DNA of 64,000 nucleotides. Source: JAFDVL01 sp963794955 (GTDB lineage: Bacteria; Acidobacteriota; Blastocatellia; RBC074). Made by a program: the position numbers and the translations under genes. The notes below the pieces were generated by a model that saw nothing but the letters and a program-made list of their open reading frames with translations, was not told the origin of the DNA and searched no databases. Position 1 is the first letter of the stretch. Every line of letters starts with the position of its first letter. The stretch covers positions 62,001 to 126,000 of the forward strand of contig CAWCGF010000001.1 in NCBI GenBank assembly GCA_963794955.1, read 5' to 3'. Shown here piece after piece: positions 55,603 through 64,000 of this stretch.

Positions 55603-57162
55603 ATGAAACCAGCGCAATTCCAACGTAACTTCTTCCAACTCGCAATCATTGCGGTGGTTAGCCTTGGATTGTTCGCTACAATTGTGCGCAGAGGCACCGC
55701 CAACTATCAGGGGACACCGCAATCTTTGCAATGGATTTCAGCGGGCGAGGGCGGCGTATTGCCCGCCGAAATTCATTTCGAGAACGCGCATGGCAAGGTT
55801 GGAGTTTTGAATGCTGCGGGGCCAATCGAGATGAAAGGGCATCCGTTCTTTGAGCAGCTTGGCGTGAATCCGCGTGGTTGTGTCACTTGCCATCAACCTG
55901 CGAATGCGATGAGTGTTTCCGTTGCAGCCTTGCGCGAACGGTGGCGTGTGACCAAAGGCGAAGACCCCGTGTTCGCGGCAGTGGATGGCTCGAACAATCC
56001 CTCGTTGCCGCAAGCATTGGAGAGTTCGCATTCTCTGTTGCTAAATCGCGGCGTGTTTCGCATCGGATTGCAATGGCCGCCCGCTGCGAGCAAAGGCAAG
56101 CCGGAATTCATGATTGAAGTCGTGCGCGATCCAACCGGCGTGAATCTGGATGCGACGTATGGGTTGAAGGGAGTGAACCCGACGGTTTCGGTGTTTCGCC
56201 GTCCGCGCCCTGTGGCCAACCTGAAATATGTGATGTCGCCCGACGATATCTTCAACATCAAAACCGGCACGTTGATGGCAACTGATCCTGAAACCGGCCA
56301 ACCCGTCGGGATGAATCTGATGGCGGATTCGCGCCATCTAACGCTGAAACAACAGGCCATCGGCGCGTACCGCGATCATCAGGAAGGCCGACAAGGTGTG
56401 TCGAGCGAAAATCTGCAAAAGATCATCGCCTTTGAAAACCAAGTGTACGTGGCGCAAAGCTTCGACCAATGGGGCAGCAGTCTGGTAGAGGCAAATGGCC
56501 CAATCGGATTGGGCCCGCGCGCGATGGCGGAGGGCAAGGTTCACGTCTTAGCCAACAACAATCGTGACCCGGTTTTTCGCTTGTTCGATAGCTGGCAGAA
56601 GCCAGAAGCAATGCCGCAAGAATTGACCGCAGCACAACGCAAATTTCGCGCTTCGGTTGCGCGTGGCAATGAGGTGTTTATGTTCCGGCAATTCTGGATT
56701 CGGGACGCCGCCCACCTTAATTCCATTGGCCTCGGCAATCCGATCAAGCGAAGTTGTGCGACCTGTCACAACACGCAAATGACCGGGCAAGACCTCGCGC
56801 CGGGCTGGGTTGATGTGGGGACGACAAACTATCCGACGTGGACGGAACCATCCGTGTTCAGTGACAAAGCCGAACTACCGGTTTTCAAATGTAGCTGCGA
56901 CAAATCTGCGCCGCCGCATCCATATTTGGGGCGCGTGATTTACACGAATGATCCGGGGCGCGCGTTGATTACGGGCAAGTGCGCAGACATTGGTTCCATC
57001 GTAATGGGGCAGTTTCGTGGCTTGGCCGCGCGCGCGCCGTATTTCTCGAATGGTTCGGCGAAAAACCTGCGCGAGTTGGTAGACTTTTACGACCGCCGTT
57101 TTGACATGAAATTAACTGAGCAAGAGAAGCAGGATTTGGAAAACTTTTTGAGTGTGTTGTGA
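55603..57162 (+). CDS. Membrane-anchored di-heme cytochrome c, peroxidase/MauG-like C-terminus
   Basis: This 519-residue protein has an N-terminal signal-anchor (LAIIAVVSLGLFATIV, about 12-27) and two CxxCH heme sites: GCVTCHQPA (about residues 92-97) and SCATCHNTQ (about 387-391). The C-terminus ARAPYFSNGSAKNLRELVDFYDRRFDMKLTEQEKQDLENFL matches the end of di-heme cytochrome c peroxidases and MauG. The middle 250 residues do not match that fold obviously. It should act on the periplasmic side as an electron acceptor or oxidase. It is the first gene of the cluster, and the next gene overlaps its stop by four bases. Confidence 0.85.
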   Translation: MKPAQFQRNFFQLAIIAVVSLGLFATIVRRGTANYQGTPQSLQWISAGEGGVLPAEIHFENAHGKVGVLNAAGPIEMKGHPFFEQLGVNPRGCVTCHQPANAMSVSVAALRERWRVTKGEDPVFAAVDGSNNPSLPQALESSHSLLLNRGVFRIGLQWPPAASKGKPEFMIEVVRDPTGVNLDATYGLKGVNPTVSVFRRPRPVANLKYVMSPDDIFNIKTGTLMATDPETGQPVGMNLMADSRHLTLKQQAIGAYRDHQEGRQGVSSENLQKIIAFENQVYVAQSFDQWGSSLVEANGPIGLGPRAMAEGKVHVLANNNRDPVFRLFDSWQKPEAMPQELTAAQRKFRASVARGNEVFMFRQFWIRDAAHLNSIGLGNPIKRSCATCHNTQMTGQDLAPGWVDVGTTNYPTWTEPSVFSDKAELPVFKCSCDKSAPPHPYLGRVIYTNDPGRALITGKCADIGSIVMGQFRGLAARAPYFSNGSAKNLRELVDFYDRRFDMKLTEQEKQDLENFLSVL

Positions 57163-57938
57163 GAGGAATGAGCAAAGTACTGACCGTTTTGATAGCGATA
57201 GCCGCACTATTTTTGACGAGCGGAACCACCGCCACGCGCAATGACAAACCGCCCGCGCATCGGCGTAACTTTGTCGCCTGCCCGATTGTACGCGACACCA
57301 AAACGCTGCCCTGCTGGTTGGCGGAATACGATGGCGAAATATATTTCCTTGGACTGCAAGGCAGCAGCGCTTCGGAGTTTTATCCGCCGCAGTTGAATCA
57401 CGAAGTGTTGGTCGAAGGCACGATCACGACTGAACCACGCATCTGCGGCGGCATTCCGCTGAATCCCCTTCGCATTTCGGTCTTGCCGGAACTCAATCGT
57501 GCCTGCAATACGTTGTTGCCAGCAGAAGATACGATGGACGTGCCCAACGCACCGCCGCGACGGTTTGCCGAGGCGCTGCGACAACCGGGAACCGATACGA
57601 CGCAGCGTGAGTTTACGGTTCCGTTTGATTTCGACAGCGATTATTTGACGCTGCACACGACCCGAATTATGAGCGAAGCTGCCAGAGTTGCGAAGGCTGT
57701 GAAGCCCGCCAAAATCGAAGTGACTGGCTATCGCGCGACGACGTGGTTATCGAACGGGCAAAAATTCATCGAAGCGCCATCCATCGCGGAAAAACGCGCG
57801 AAGAAAATTGGCGAGATACTAACCGGACTCGGCTTGCCTGCCAGTTCAATCATCGTCCATGCCAAAACGGAGCCAGAACCCGGCGACGGCGTGACGGATG
57901 CAGACAAACGCCGCGTGACGATCAAGCTTGTGCAATAA
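57159..57938 (+). CDS. OmpA-like C-terminal domain protein, exported
   Basis: The start is GTG 57159, which overlaps the cytochrome stop (GTGA), or ATG 57168. The N-terminus is a signal peptide (VLTVLIAIAALFLTSGTTA). Residues 30-130 contain four cysteines (VACPIVRD, LPCWLAEY, RICGG, RACNTLL) and are not recognised. The C-terminal domain (about 145-258) resembles an OmpA-type peptidoglycan-binding domain: FTVPFDFDSDYL, VEVTGYRA-like IEVTGYRATT, AEKRAKKIGEILTGLGLPASSIIVHAKTE, DADKRRVTI. It may anchor a partner of the cytochrome to the cell wall. Confidence 0.72.
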   Translation: MRGMSKVLTVLIAIAALFLTSGTTATRNDKPPAHRRNFVACPIVRDTKTLPCWLAEYDGEIYFLGLQGSSASEFYPPQLNHEVLVEGTITTEPRICGGIPLNPLRISVLPELNRACNTLLPAEDTMDVPNAPPRRFAEALRQPGTDTTQREFTVPFDFDSDYLTLHTTRIMSEAARVAKAVKPAKIEVTGYRATTWLSNGQKFIEAPSIAEKRAKKIGEILTGLGLPASSIIVHAKTEPEPGDGVTDADKRRVTIKLVQ

Positions 57939-57968
57939 AGCAGAGAAGCCAAATCAAGGGAGGAAGTC

Positions 57969-58673
57969 ATGACCAACGAAGAAAACATCATCCAAAACAC
58001 TGCGGAAGATCAGGCCTGGGCGGATTTGCTTTCGCCGCTGCGTCGGCAATTCATCATGGGTGTAGGGGCTGTCGGACTGACAGCGGCAGGGCTGACGATC
58101 AGCGACAGCGAGGCCGTAGGACAGGACATCGTCAAGCCTGAAAACGCGAGCTTCAAACCGATTGTGCCGCCGCCGGATGTCGGCAAGAGTCCGTGGGGTT
58201 ATGAAACGTATAAGGAAGGGACGCCCGCACCGCTCAGTTTGCGTCCAGGTGAAGAGCGTGGCTTGCCGAAAGCGCCGCGTCCGTATACCGACATCAAGAG
58301 TTACCACGCGCATTTCTATTTTGACGACGACAACTACGAAAAGGCCGCGCTGGTGCGCAAGTGGGCGATTGAGCGGTTCCCCGTCGAGTTGGGCAACTGG
58401 AATCTGGAGCCGCGCGGCCCGCATGTCACGCCGTCATTTTATTTCGGCTTCACCAACGACCTGTTGCCGATCCTCGTGCCGTGGCTGCAACTCAACAGTT
58501 TGGGCTTGACCATCCTGCTGCATCCCAACACGGATAATCCGCGCGCCGACCACTTGTATTACACGCTCTGGGTCAACCGCTCGCAGCCGGTGAACGCCTA
58601 CAACATGCCGAAGCAGGCTGCCGTAGAAAAGATTTTCCCGAACATCAAACCGACGGTGAAACTAGAGATCTAA
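57969..58673 (+). CDS. Tat-exported DOPA 4,5-dioxygenase family protein
   Basis: This 234-residue protein has a twin-arginine-like signal LRRQFIMGVGAVGLTAAG (about residues 24-41), a region with a proline stretch, and then a DOPA-dioxygenase fold: IKSYHAHFYFDDDNYEKA (HxH at about residue 113-115), FPVELGNWNLEPRGPHVTPSFYFGF, and LTILLHPNTDNPRADH. Classical family members are cytosolic iron enzymes that cleave catechol-type rings such as DOPA; an exported form is unusual. AGGAAG lies just upstream of the ATG. Its neighbours are the OmpA-like gene and an amidohydrolase, suggesting aromatic ring cleavage at the envelope. Confidence 0.8.
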   Translation: MTNEENIIQNTAEDQAWADLLSPLRRQFIMGVGAVGLTAAGLTISDSEAVGQDIVKPENASFKPIVPPPDVGKSPWGYETYKEGTPAPLSLRPGEERGLPKAPRPYTDIKSYHAHFYFDDDNYEKAALVRKWAIERFPVELGNWNLEPRGPHVTPSFYFGFTNDLLPILVPWLQLNSLGLTILLHPNTDNPRADHLYYTLWVNRSQPVNAYNMPKQAAVEKIFPNIKPTVKLEI

Positions 58674-58682
58674 AAGGAATAA

Positions 58683-59528
58683 ATGCTGACCAACGACCTA
58701 ATTGCGATTGATACCCACGTGCATCTCGAAACCGAACTGGAAGACAACGCCGCGAATGAAGCCGCACAGAAATACTTCGGCCAATCCGGCGCAGGCCGTA
58801 ACCGCTACGAACTGGCGGAGTATTACCGCTCGCGTAAAATCGGCTGCGTGATCTTCACCGTAGACGAACGGCTCACCGGTCGCCCGCCGATTCCGAATGA
58901 CGAGATTGCGGCCTTTGCGGCAGAAAACGCCGACATCATGTTCGCCTTTGCCAGCGTTGACCCGACGCGCGGCGCGGAAGCCGTCGCCGAAGCCAAACGC
59001 CTGATTGCGGCGGGCAGCATTCGCGGCTTCAAACTGCATCCGCCGTTGCAACAGTTCCATCCGAACGACAAGAGCATTTATCCGTTTTACGAAGTTATCA
59101 ACGAAGCCCGATTGCCCGTGATCTTTCACACCGGCCACAGCGGCATCGGCACCGGCATGCCCGGCGGCGGCGGCGTGCGGCTCAAATACGGCAATCCAAT
59201 GGATATTGACGATGTTGCAGTAGACTTCCCTGAGATGCCGATCATTATGGCGCATCCTTCGTTCCCCTGGCAGGACGAAGCCATTTCTGTATGTTTGCAC
59301 AAGCCCCAGGTTTACATTGATCTGTCGGGCTGGTCGCCGAAATATTTCTCGCCGACGCTCGTGCAATACGCCAACACGCTACTGAAACACAAAGTGCTGT
59401 TTGGTTCGGATTATCCGTTGATTGCACCAGATCGCTGGCTGGCGGATTTTGAAAAGATTGCCATCCGCGATGAAGTACGTCCGCTGATTCTCAAAGAAAA
59501 TGCCATGCGCTTGTTTGGACTGACATAA
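58683..59528 (+). CDS. Amidohydrolase-2 family metal-dependent hydrolase/decarboxylase
   Basis: This 281-residue TIM-barrel enzyme has the metal motif IDTHVHL (residues 8-14), strand Lys in RGFKLHPP (about 117), the His of VIFHTGHSG (about 148), the metal His of IIMAHPSFPW (about 198) and the conserved Asp in FGSDYPL (about 244). This is the pattern of the ACMSD/4-oxalomesaconate hydratase-like family, which handles ring-cleavage products. There is no signal peptide, so it acts in the cytosol. It begins nine bases after the DOPA-dioxygenase-like gene and is almost certainly co-transcribed. The substrate is not predictable. Confidence 0.87.
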   Translation: MLTNDLIAIDTHVHLETELEDNAANEAAQKYFGQSGAGRNRYELAEYYRSRKIGCVIFTVDERLTGRPPIPNDEIAAFAAENADIMFAFASVDPTRGAEAVAEAKRLIAAGSIRGFKLHPPLQQFHPNDKSIYPFYEVINEARLPVIFHTGHSGIGTGMPGGGGVRLKYGNPMDIDDVAVDFPEMPIIMAHPSFPWQDEAISVCLHKPQVYIDLSGWSPKYFSPTLVQYANTLLKHKVLFGSDYPLIAPDRWLADFEKIAIRDEVRPLILKENAMRLFGLT

Positions 59529-59532
59529 AAAC

Positions 59533-61059
59533 ATGAAAATCCAGCATCTCGTCATCACACTTTTATTGATTACGTTGGTTGCGGCTTCTGCTTTTGCTCA
59601 AACCGCCACCTGCTCTGCACTCGCCACGAAATCCTTTGGCGCAGACATCAAGATCGAATCAGTTACGGTGATCGCCGCGACGCCAAACGTACCCGAACAT
59701 TGTGATGTGCGCGGCGTGATTCTGCCCGAAGCCAGATTCGCCGTGAAGTTGCCGACGAACTGGAACCAGCGATTTTATATGGTCGGCGGTGGCGGCTTTG
59801 CCGGACAACTGAGCCTGCCGCAAATGAATCCCGGTTTACAAAAAGGCTTTGCGACAGCCACCACCGACACCGGGCACGACGCGTCGAAAGAACCGCTTGG
59901 CACCTTCGCTGAGCGACGCGCAGACAATCCAAATGCAGATCGCAAAAAGCTGGACTACGCCTATCTCGCAGTTCACAACACCGCCGTCTTAGCGAAGCAG
60001 ATCATCAAGGCCTATTACAGTAACGAGCCAAAATATTCGTATTGGGTCGGCTGTTCGACCGGCGGGCGACAAGGCTTGATGGAAGCGCAACGCTACCCCG
60101 AAGATTTTGACGGCTATGTCATTGGCGCGCCGGTCTTGAAGATTTCGCACGAAGGAATGCGCGGCATTTGGAACGCACAAGCGGTCGCGATAGGCGCAGG
60201 CGCAATTGCTTATGACAAGCTGCCGTTGTTGGCCGCAGCGGTTTATAAAAAGTGCGATGACACCGACGGCTTACACGACGGACTCATCACCAACCCGCGC
60301 CAATGCAATTTCGACCCGCTGCAAGATTTGCCGAAATGCGTGAATAATGTGGCAGGCAAGGATTGCTTCACGACGGCGCAACGGCAGGGCTTGCAAAAAG
60401 TCTACAGCGGCGTGCGCAATGCCAAAGGCAAGTTGCTGTATCCGGGGCAACCGCTCGGCGCAGAAATCGCAGTCAACGGGCGCAGCGGCTGGATGGGCAG
60501 CATTGGCGGCGATGGCGGAATGGGTTTAGGCTTTGGCGAAACGTTTATGCGCTTTCTCGCCTTTGATCCACAACGCGGCAAAGATTGGAGTTGGAAACAA
60601 TTCAACTTTGACACCGATCCGCCACAAATGGCCGCGTTCGCCAAAGTGATTGATGCCACAAATCCTGACCTGTCGAGGCTGAAAAAACGCGGCGGCAAAA
60701 TCATTCATTATCATGGCTGGGCCGATGCGCTCGTGAATCCGCAGATGTCGGTGGACTATTACGAATCTGTGCTGAAAAAGATGGGCAACCACCAAACGAA
60801 AGCGTTTTACAAACTCTACATGATTCCCGGCATGTTTCATTGCGCAGGCGGTGTGGGCTGTGATCGTGCGGACTGGTTTACACCGCTGGTGGAATGGGTA
60901 GAAAAAGGCATCGCGCCAAGTGTGATTGCAGGATCGCGTGTTATGAATGGTACAACCCTAATGACACGTCCGCATTGTGCATACCCGCAAGTGCCCCAAT
61001 ACAAAGGTAGCGGCGACAGCAACAAGGCAGAGAGTTTCACTTGCGCAATGGCGAAGTAA
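59533..61059 (+). CDS. Tannase/feruloyl esterase family protein
   Basis: This 508-residue exported esterase has a signal peptide ending SAFAQ (about residue 23). It shows the CS-D-HC signature of the family: nucleophile Ser with preceding Cys in WVGCSTGGRQGLMEAQRYPEDFDGYVIGAP (Cys174-Ser175), and the catalytic His followed by Cys in IPGMFHCAGGVGC (about 434-437). Asp lies in the HGWADALVNPQ region. Members cleave gallate or ferulate esters of plant polymers, and others act on aromatic diesters. It starts four bases after the amidohydrolase stop. Confidence 0.9.
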   Translation: MKIQHLVITLLLITLVAASAFAQTATCSALATKSFGADIKIESVTVIAATPNVPEHCDVRGVILPEARFAVKLPTNWNQRFYMVGGGGFAGQLSLPQMNPGLQKGFATATTDTGHDASKEPLGTFAERRADNPNADRKKLDYAYLAVHNTAVLAKQIIKAYYSNEPKYSYWVGCSTGGRQGLMEAQRYPEDFDGYVIGAPVLKISHEGMRGIWNAQAVAIGAGAIAYDKLPLLAAAVYKKCDDTDGLHDGLITNPRQCNFDPLQDLPKCVNNVAGKDCFTTAQRQGLQKVYSGVRNAKGKLLYPGQPLGAEIAVNGRSGWMGSIGGDGGMGLGFGETFMRFLAFDPQRGKDWSWKQFNFDTDPPQMAAFAKVIDATNPDLSRLKKRGGKIIHYHGWADALVNPQMSVDYYESVLKKMGNHQTKAFYKLYMIPGMFHCAGGVGCDRADWFTPLVEWVEKGIAPSVIAGSRVMNGTTLMTRPHCAYPQVPQYKGSGDSNKAESFTCAMAK

Positions 61060-61132
61060 GTCCTACGCTCTCTCATCAACGCCGAGCGGCGTTTCATTCA
61101 AACTGTCACCCGTCAACCAAAGGAGATTTGCT

Positions 61133-62788
61133 ATGCGTAGAAAAGTCCTCTTCACGTCCGCCTTGTTGCTTGCGCTGCTCAGCGTTTACCCGGCCAGGGT
61201 GCTGTACGCACAGTCCCAATTGGGGCGCATCACATTCCCGAACTCCGGTGCGCCACAAGCCCAAGAACCATTCCTCAAAGGCCTCGCCGCGCTACATTCG
61301 TTTTGGTATGAAGAAGCGCTCGAATATTTTCAAGCTGCCGCCAAAGCCGATCCCGATTTTGCATTGGCCTATTGGGGCGAGGCGCTGACTTACACGCATC
61401 CTCTCTGGGCGCAGCAGGAAGTGGAACCCGCGCGCCAGGCATTGGCCAAAATCAAGGACACCAGCAAGCTGCCCCCACGCGAACGTGACTTCATCGCTGC
61501 CGTGCGCACACTATACGGCACAGGCGACAAGCTGCAACGCGATCTGGCCTACGCCGCCGCAATGGAAAAGATGTACCGCGCTTACCCAGACGATCTGGAA
61601 TCCGCCGCGTTCTATTCGCTCGCGCTGCTCGGCACGGTGCGCCCCGGCGACAAAGGGTTTCAGCGGCAAATGAAGGCGGGCGCAATTGCGCTTGAAGTCT
61701 ATCAAAAGAACCCGCAACATCCTGGTGCCGCACATTACGTGATCCATTCGTTCGACGATCCCGAACATGCGATTTTGGCGCTGCCCGCCGCGCGCCTGTA
61801 CGCCAGCATCGCGCCCGCCGCTCATCATGCGCAGCACATGCCTGCGCATATCTTTTTGCAACTCGGCATGTGGCCGGAAGCCGCCAAATCGAACGAAACG
61901 GCGTGGCGGGTCTCAGACGAATGGGTGAAGCGCAAAAACCTTCCACTCAGTCTGCGCGACTATCACAGCAATCACTGGTTGACGTATATCTACGCACAGC
62001 AAGGGCGTTACACCCAAGCCGAAGAACTGGTAAACCGGTTGCGCCAAACGCGCCAGCAACACGGAGCAGCCAACGTGCGCTTTTATGACGACACCCTCGC
62101 GCTGTTTATTGTCGAGTCGGAGCGTTGGGAATTGGCGAACAAGCTCTTTGCCAAAGAGCCAACCACCATAACCCCAGCCGCAGGCGAACACGCCGGGCAT
62201 CATGGCGCAGCCGCTCCAGTCAATCCATCTTCGATGCCACCGCAGCGACGCGGCGTGTCGGTGCCTTTGTTTGTGCGGGCGTTAGCGGCAGCGAGCACGG
62301 GCGCGCCGGAAGCAGAAAAGTTGCTGACGGAAATGCGAGCGCAACGACAGCAAAGCAACGACGCGTATAGCGCGAAGTCTCTGGAAATCCGCGAACTCGA
62401 AGTCGCGGCGCTGCTCAGCGCGAGCCGAAAAAACTTTGACGAAGCCATTACGGCGCTCAACCGTGCCACAACACTGGAAGAAGAACTATCGCCACCTTCG
62501 GGGCCGCCCTCGTTGCTAAAGCCATCGCACGAATTGTTCGGCGAAATTCTGCTGCGCGCGGGTAAACCGAAAGAAGCCGCACGCGCTTTCGCCACGGCGC
62601 TGGCCCGGCAACCCAATCGGGCGCGCTCACTGCTCGGAGCCGCGCGCGCCGCAGCGGCCAACGGCGAGCAGACTATTGCCGCTACGGCCTACGCGGACTT
62701 GCTGCACGTGTGGCAACAAGCGGATGCGAACTTGCCCGCCTTGCGCGAAGCGCGCGCGTATCTGGAACAAGTAAAAAATAGACCCTAA
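61133..62788 (+). CDS. Secreted TPR-repeat protein
   Basis: This protein of about 551 residues starts at ATG 61133 (MRRKVLFTSALLLALL) with AAAGGAG about seven bases upstream; the frame from 60977 overlaps the esterase and is rejected. After the signal peptide it is largely helical with tetratricopeptide-like pairs: SFWYEEALEYFQAAAKADPDFALAYWGEAL (about 45-74), QGRYTQAEELVNRLRQ, NFDEAITALNRATTLEEE and GKPKEAARAFATALARQPNRARSLLGAARAA near the C-terminus. HAGHHG and similar His-rich patches in the middle might bind a metal. It may scaffold other exported proteins of the cluster. Confidence 0.82.
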   Translation: MRRKVLFTSALLLALLSVYPARVLYAQSQLGRITFPNSGAPQAQEPFLKGLAALHSFWYEEALEYFQAAAKADPDFALAYWGEALTYTHPLWAQQEVEPARQALAKIKDTSKLPPRERDFIAAVRTLYGTGDKLQRDLAYAAAMEKMYRAYPDDLESAAFYSLALLGTVRPGDKGFQRQMKAGAIALEVYQKNPQHPGAAHYVIHSFDDPEHAILALPAARLYASIAPAAHHAQHMPAHIFLQLGMWPEAAKSNETAWRVSDEWVKRKNLPLSLRDYHSNHWLTYIYAQQGRYTQAEELVNRLRQTRQQHGAANVRFYDDTLALFIVESERWELANKLFAKEPTTITPAAGEHAGHHGAAAPVNPSSMPPQRRGVSVPLFVRALAAASTGAPEAEKLLTEMRAQRQQSNDAYSAKSLEIRELEVAALLSASRKNFDEAITALNRATTLEEELSPPSGPPSLLKPSHELFGEILLRAGKPKEAARAFATALARQPNRARSLLGAARAAAANGEQTIAATAYADLLHVWQQADANLPALREARAYLEQVKNRP

Positions 62789-62827
62789 GCAACGACCTGA
62801 AAATCGAATCGTAGGAAGAATTTATTT

Positions 62828-63913
62828 ATGTCGAACTATCGCACTGATGTGGTGGGAAGTTTATTGCGCCCCGCCTACCTGAAAGAAGCGCGCGCAAAAT
62901 ACGAAGCAGGCGAACTCGCCGCCGCCACCTTCAAGCAAAGCGAAGATCGCGCCGTCGCGGAAGCCATCGCGTTGCAAGAGCGCGTCGGCATTGCAGTCGT
63001 CACGGATGGCGAAATGCGTCGCTACGCGTTTTACGGTCATCTAATTGATGCCGTCGCAGGCTACGATAAATACGGCGGTTGGGCAATTCCCTTTCGGGAT
63101 GAAACGGGCGAAGAACTTGTGCTGCAACGCCCTGTCGTAGTTTCCAAACTCCAACGCAAGCGTCATCTGTGCGCCGAGGAGTTCACCTACCTGCGCGCGA
63201 TTGCCAACACTCCGGCAAAAGTCACGCTCATCAGCGCGCAACAGGCTGCCGCGTATTATGACGCCGAAAAATCTCAGGGCGCATACGCGACAGTTGATGC
63301 CTACCTGGCTGACCTCGTAGACATTTTGCGGGGCGAGATTGAAGAGCTAGTGCGCCTTGGTTGCAGCTATATTCAGATTGATTCGCCGCAATACACCGCG
63401 CTACTTGATCCCGCTTTGCGCGCGGGCTATCGCCAACGCGGCAACGATCCTGATCGTTTGCTTGATCTTTCGATTGAAATGGACAACGCCATCGTAGGCG
63501 ATCATCCGGGTATTACCTTTGGCTTGCATCTTTGTCGCGGCAACAACCAAAGCAAGTTTTACGCGCAAGGCGATTACGGCCCAATCACGAAAGTTTTTCA
63601 GAAAACCAGGTTTGATCGCTTCTTGCTGGAATTTGACGATGCTCGTTCCGGCGGGTTTGAGCCGCTGGCCGAAGTGCCGGAAGATCGCGTGGTGGTGCTT
63701 GGTCTGATCAGTTCTAAGAAACCCGAACTAGAAAGCCAAGGGGAACTGAAACGCCGCATCAGCGAAGCTGCGCAATTCATCGCCAAGGAACGCCTCGCGC
63801 TCAGCCCGCAATGCGGCTTCGCTTCCACGCTGGAAGGCAATCTCGTCACGCCTGCGGATCAGGAAGCCAAGCTACGATTGGTGGCCGAGACAGCGCGTGA
63901 GGTGTGGGGCTGA
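62828..63913 (+). CDS. Stand-alone MetE-like (cobalamin-independent) methyltransferase
   Basis: This 361-residue protein equals the C-terminal catalytic half of MetE. It has TDVVGSLLRPAYLKEAR at the start, VTDGEMRRYAFYGHLI, YIQIDSPQYTALLD and the zinc ligands expected of the family: His-x-Cys in FGLHLCRGN, Glu in LLEFDDA and Cys in SPQCGFASTLEG. The N-terminal MetE domain that helps bind the folate is absent, so the methyl donor may differ. In this cluster demethylation of a methoxy-aromatic or an unusual methyl transfer is a possibility; ordinary methionine synthesis is another. Confidence 0.85.
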   Translation: MSNYRTDVVGSLLRPAYLKEARAKYEAGELAAATFKQSEDRAVAEAIALQERVGIAVVTDGEMRRYAFYGHLIDAVAGYDKYGGWAIPFRDETGEELVLQRPVVVSKLQRKRHLCAEEFTYLRAIANTPAKVTLISAQQAAAYYDAEKSQGAYATVDAYLADLVDILRGEIEELVRLGCSYIQIDSPQYTALLDPALRAGYRQRGNDPDRLLDLSIEMDNAIVGDHPGITFGLHLCRGNNQSKFYAQGDYGPITKVFQKTRFDRFLLEFDDARSGGFEPLAEVPEDRVVVLGLISSKKPELESQGELKRRISEAAQFIAKERLALSPQCGFASTLEGNLVTPADQEAKLRLVAETAREVWG

Positions 63914-63917
63914 GCAG

Positions 63918-63974
63918 TTGTCATTTGTCATTGTACTGGGAGTTGCGCAATCAATGACCGATGACAAATGGCAA
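63918..63974. repeat. Phrase-type hairpin (TTGTCATTTGTCATTG) after the MetE-like gene
   Basis: TTGTCATTTGTCATTG (63918-63933) pairs with 63959-63974 at 14 of 16 positions. The phrase TTGTCAT is tandem on the left, and a second CAATGAC lies inside the loop. It begins four bases after the stop. Confidence 0.65.
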
Positions 63975-64000
63975 ATAAAAGCGGTCGAAAGCTATGGAAG

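Overview
The window looks like a chromosomal segment of an acidobacterium, most plausibly of the Blastocatellia/Solibacter side of the phylum. The main clues are a very large Oar-like TonB-dependent receptor with an N-terminal carboxypeptidase-regulatory domain, a secreted matrixin ending in a TIGR03437-type domain (typical of Acidobacteria), and an anti-sigma/TonB fusion next to an ECF sigma factor. Base composition is near the middle of the range and even throughout. No transposase, integrase, phage gene, CRISPR array, rRNA or tRNA was recognised.

Layout. 1-3927 (minus): kdpA (cut by the left edge), kdpF, two tiny upstream membrane ORFs, kdpE and a short KdpD-like kinase. This block is continuous with nagB (3928-4671), which diverges from nagA (4674-5645). 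5766-12162: an MFS transporter, a GntR/FadR-type regulator and the giant TonB receptor, with two FadR-like operator palindromes in the regulator/receptor intergenic region. 12399-16043: a four-gene ATP-grasp / small beta protein / alpha-E / transglutaminase operon. 16072-19215 (minus): radical SAM-SPASM protein, GT28-like glycosyltransferase and SDR. 19497-23568: a double zinc-ribbon protein, an exported PPDK-like protein with a partner lipoprotein, and tilS. 23704-28444: ftsH and secA, convergent on a perfect 50-bp palindrome. 28633-31165: an APC permease with a USP-like tail plus a glutaredoxin. 31331-34316: a DUF2238 membrane protein, a tiny charged protein, an orphan response regulator with a C-terminal frameshift and a secreted protein. 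34448-36859: the matrixin. 36972-40317: a GNAT-like protein, an ABC-2 permease and a GT4 glycosyltransferase (envelope polysaccharide). 40494-46355: an MM0924-like small protein, purS, glcD-like oxidase, UvrD/PcrA helicase and acyl-CoA dehydrogenase. 46705-48792: anti-sigma/TonB fusion and ECF sigma factor. 49076-53760: a serine hydrolase/DUF1343 (NamZ) fusion, a GHL10 glycosidase-like protein and an alpha/beta hydrolase. 53767-55029: a class III CoA-transferase. 55603-63913 (plus): a seven-gene run with di-heme cytochrome c, OmpA-like protein, Tat-exported DOPA-dioxygenase-like protein, amidohydrolase, tannase/feruloyl esterase, TPR protein and MetE-like methyltransferase.

How it fits together. 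Several blocks point to a soil scavenger of polymers: amino-sugar catabolism beside a TonB receptor and GntR regulator, peptidoglycan-directed hydrolases, and an envelope-facing aromatic/ester cluster. Nine intergenic gaps carry hairpins built from short repeated phrases, each gap with its own phrase; these are the most conspicuous non-coding structure.

The least explained items are the exported PPDK-like protein with its permuted domain order and its lipoprotein, the anti-sigma/TonB fusion, the radical SAM-SPASM/GT/SDR operon, the 55.6-63.9 kb cluster and the phrase-hairpin family. All functional calls rest on reading motifs by eye; no database search was run.
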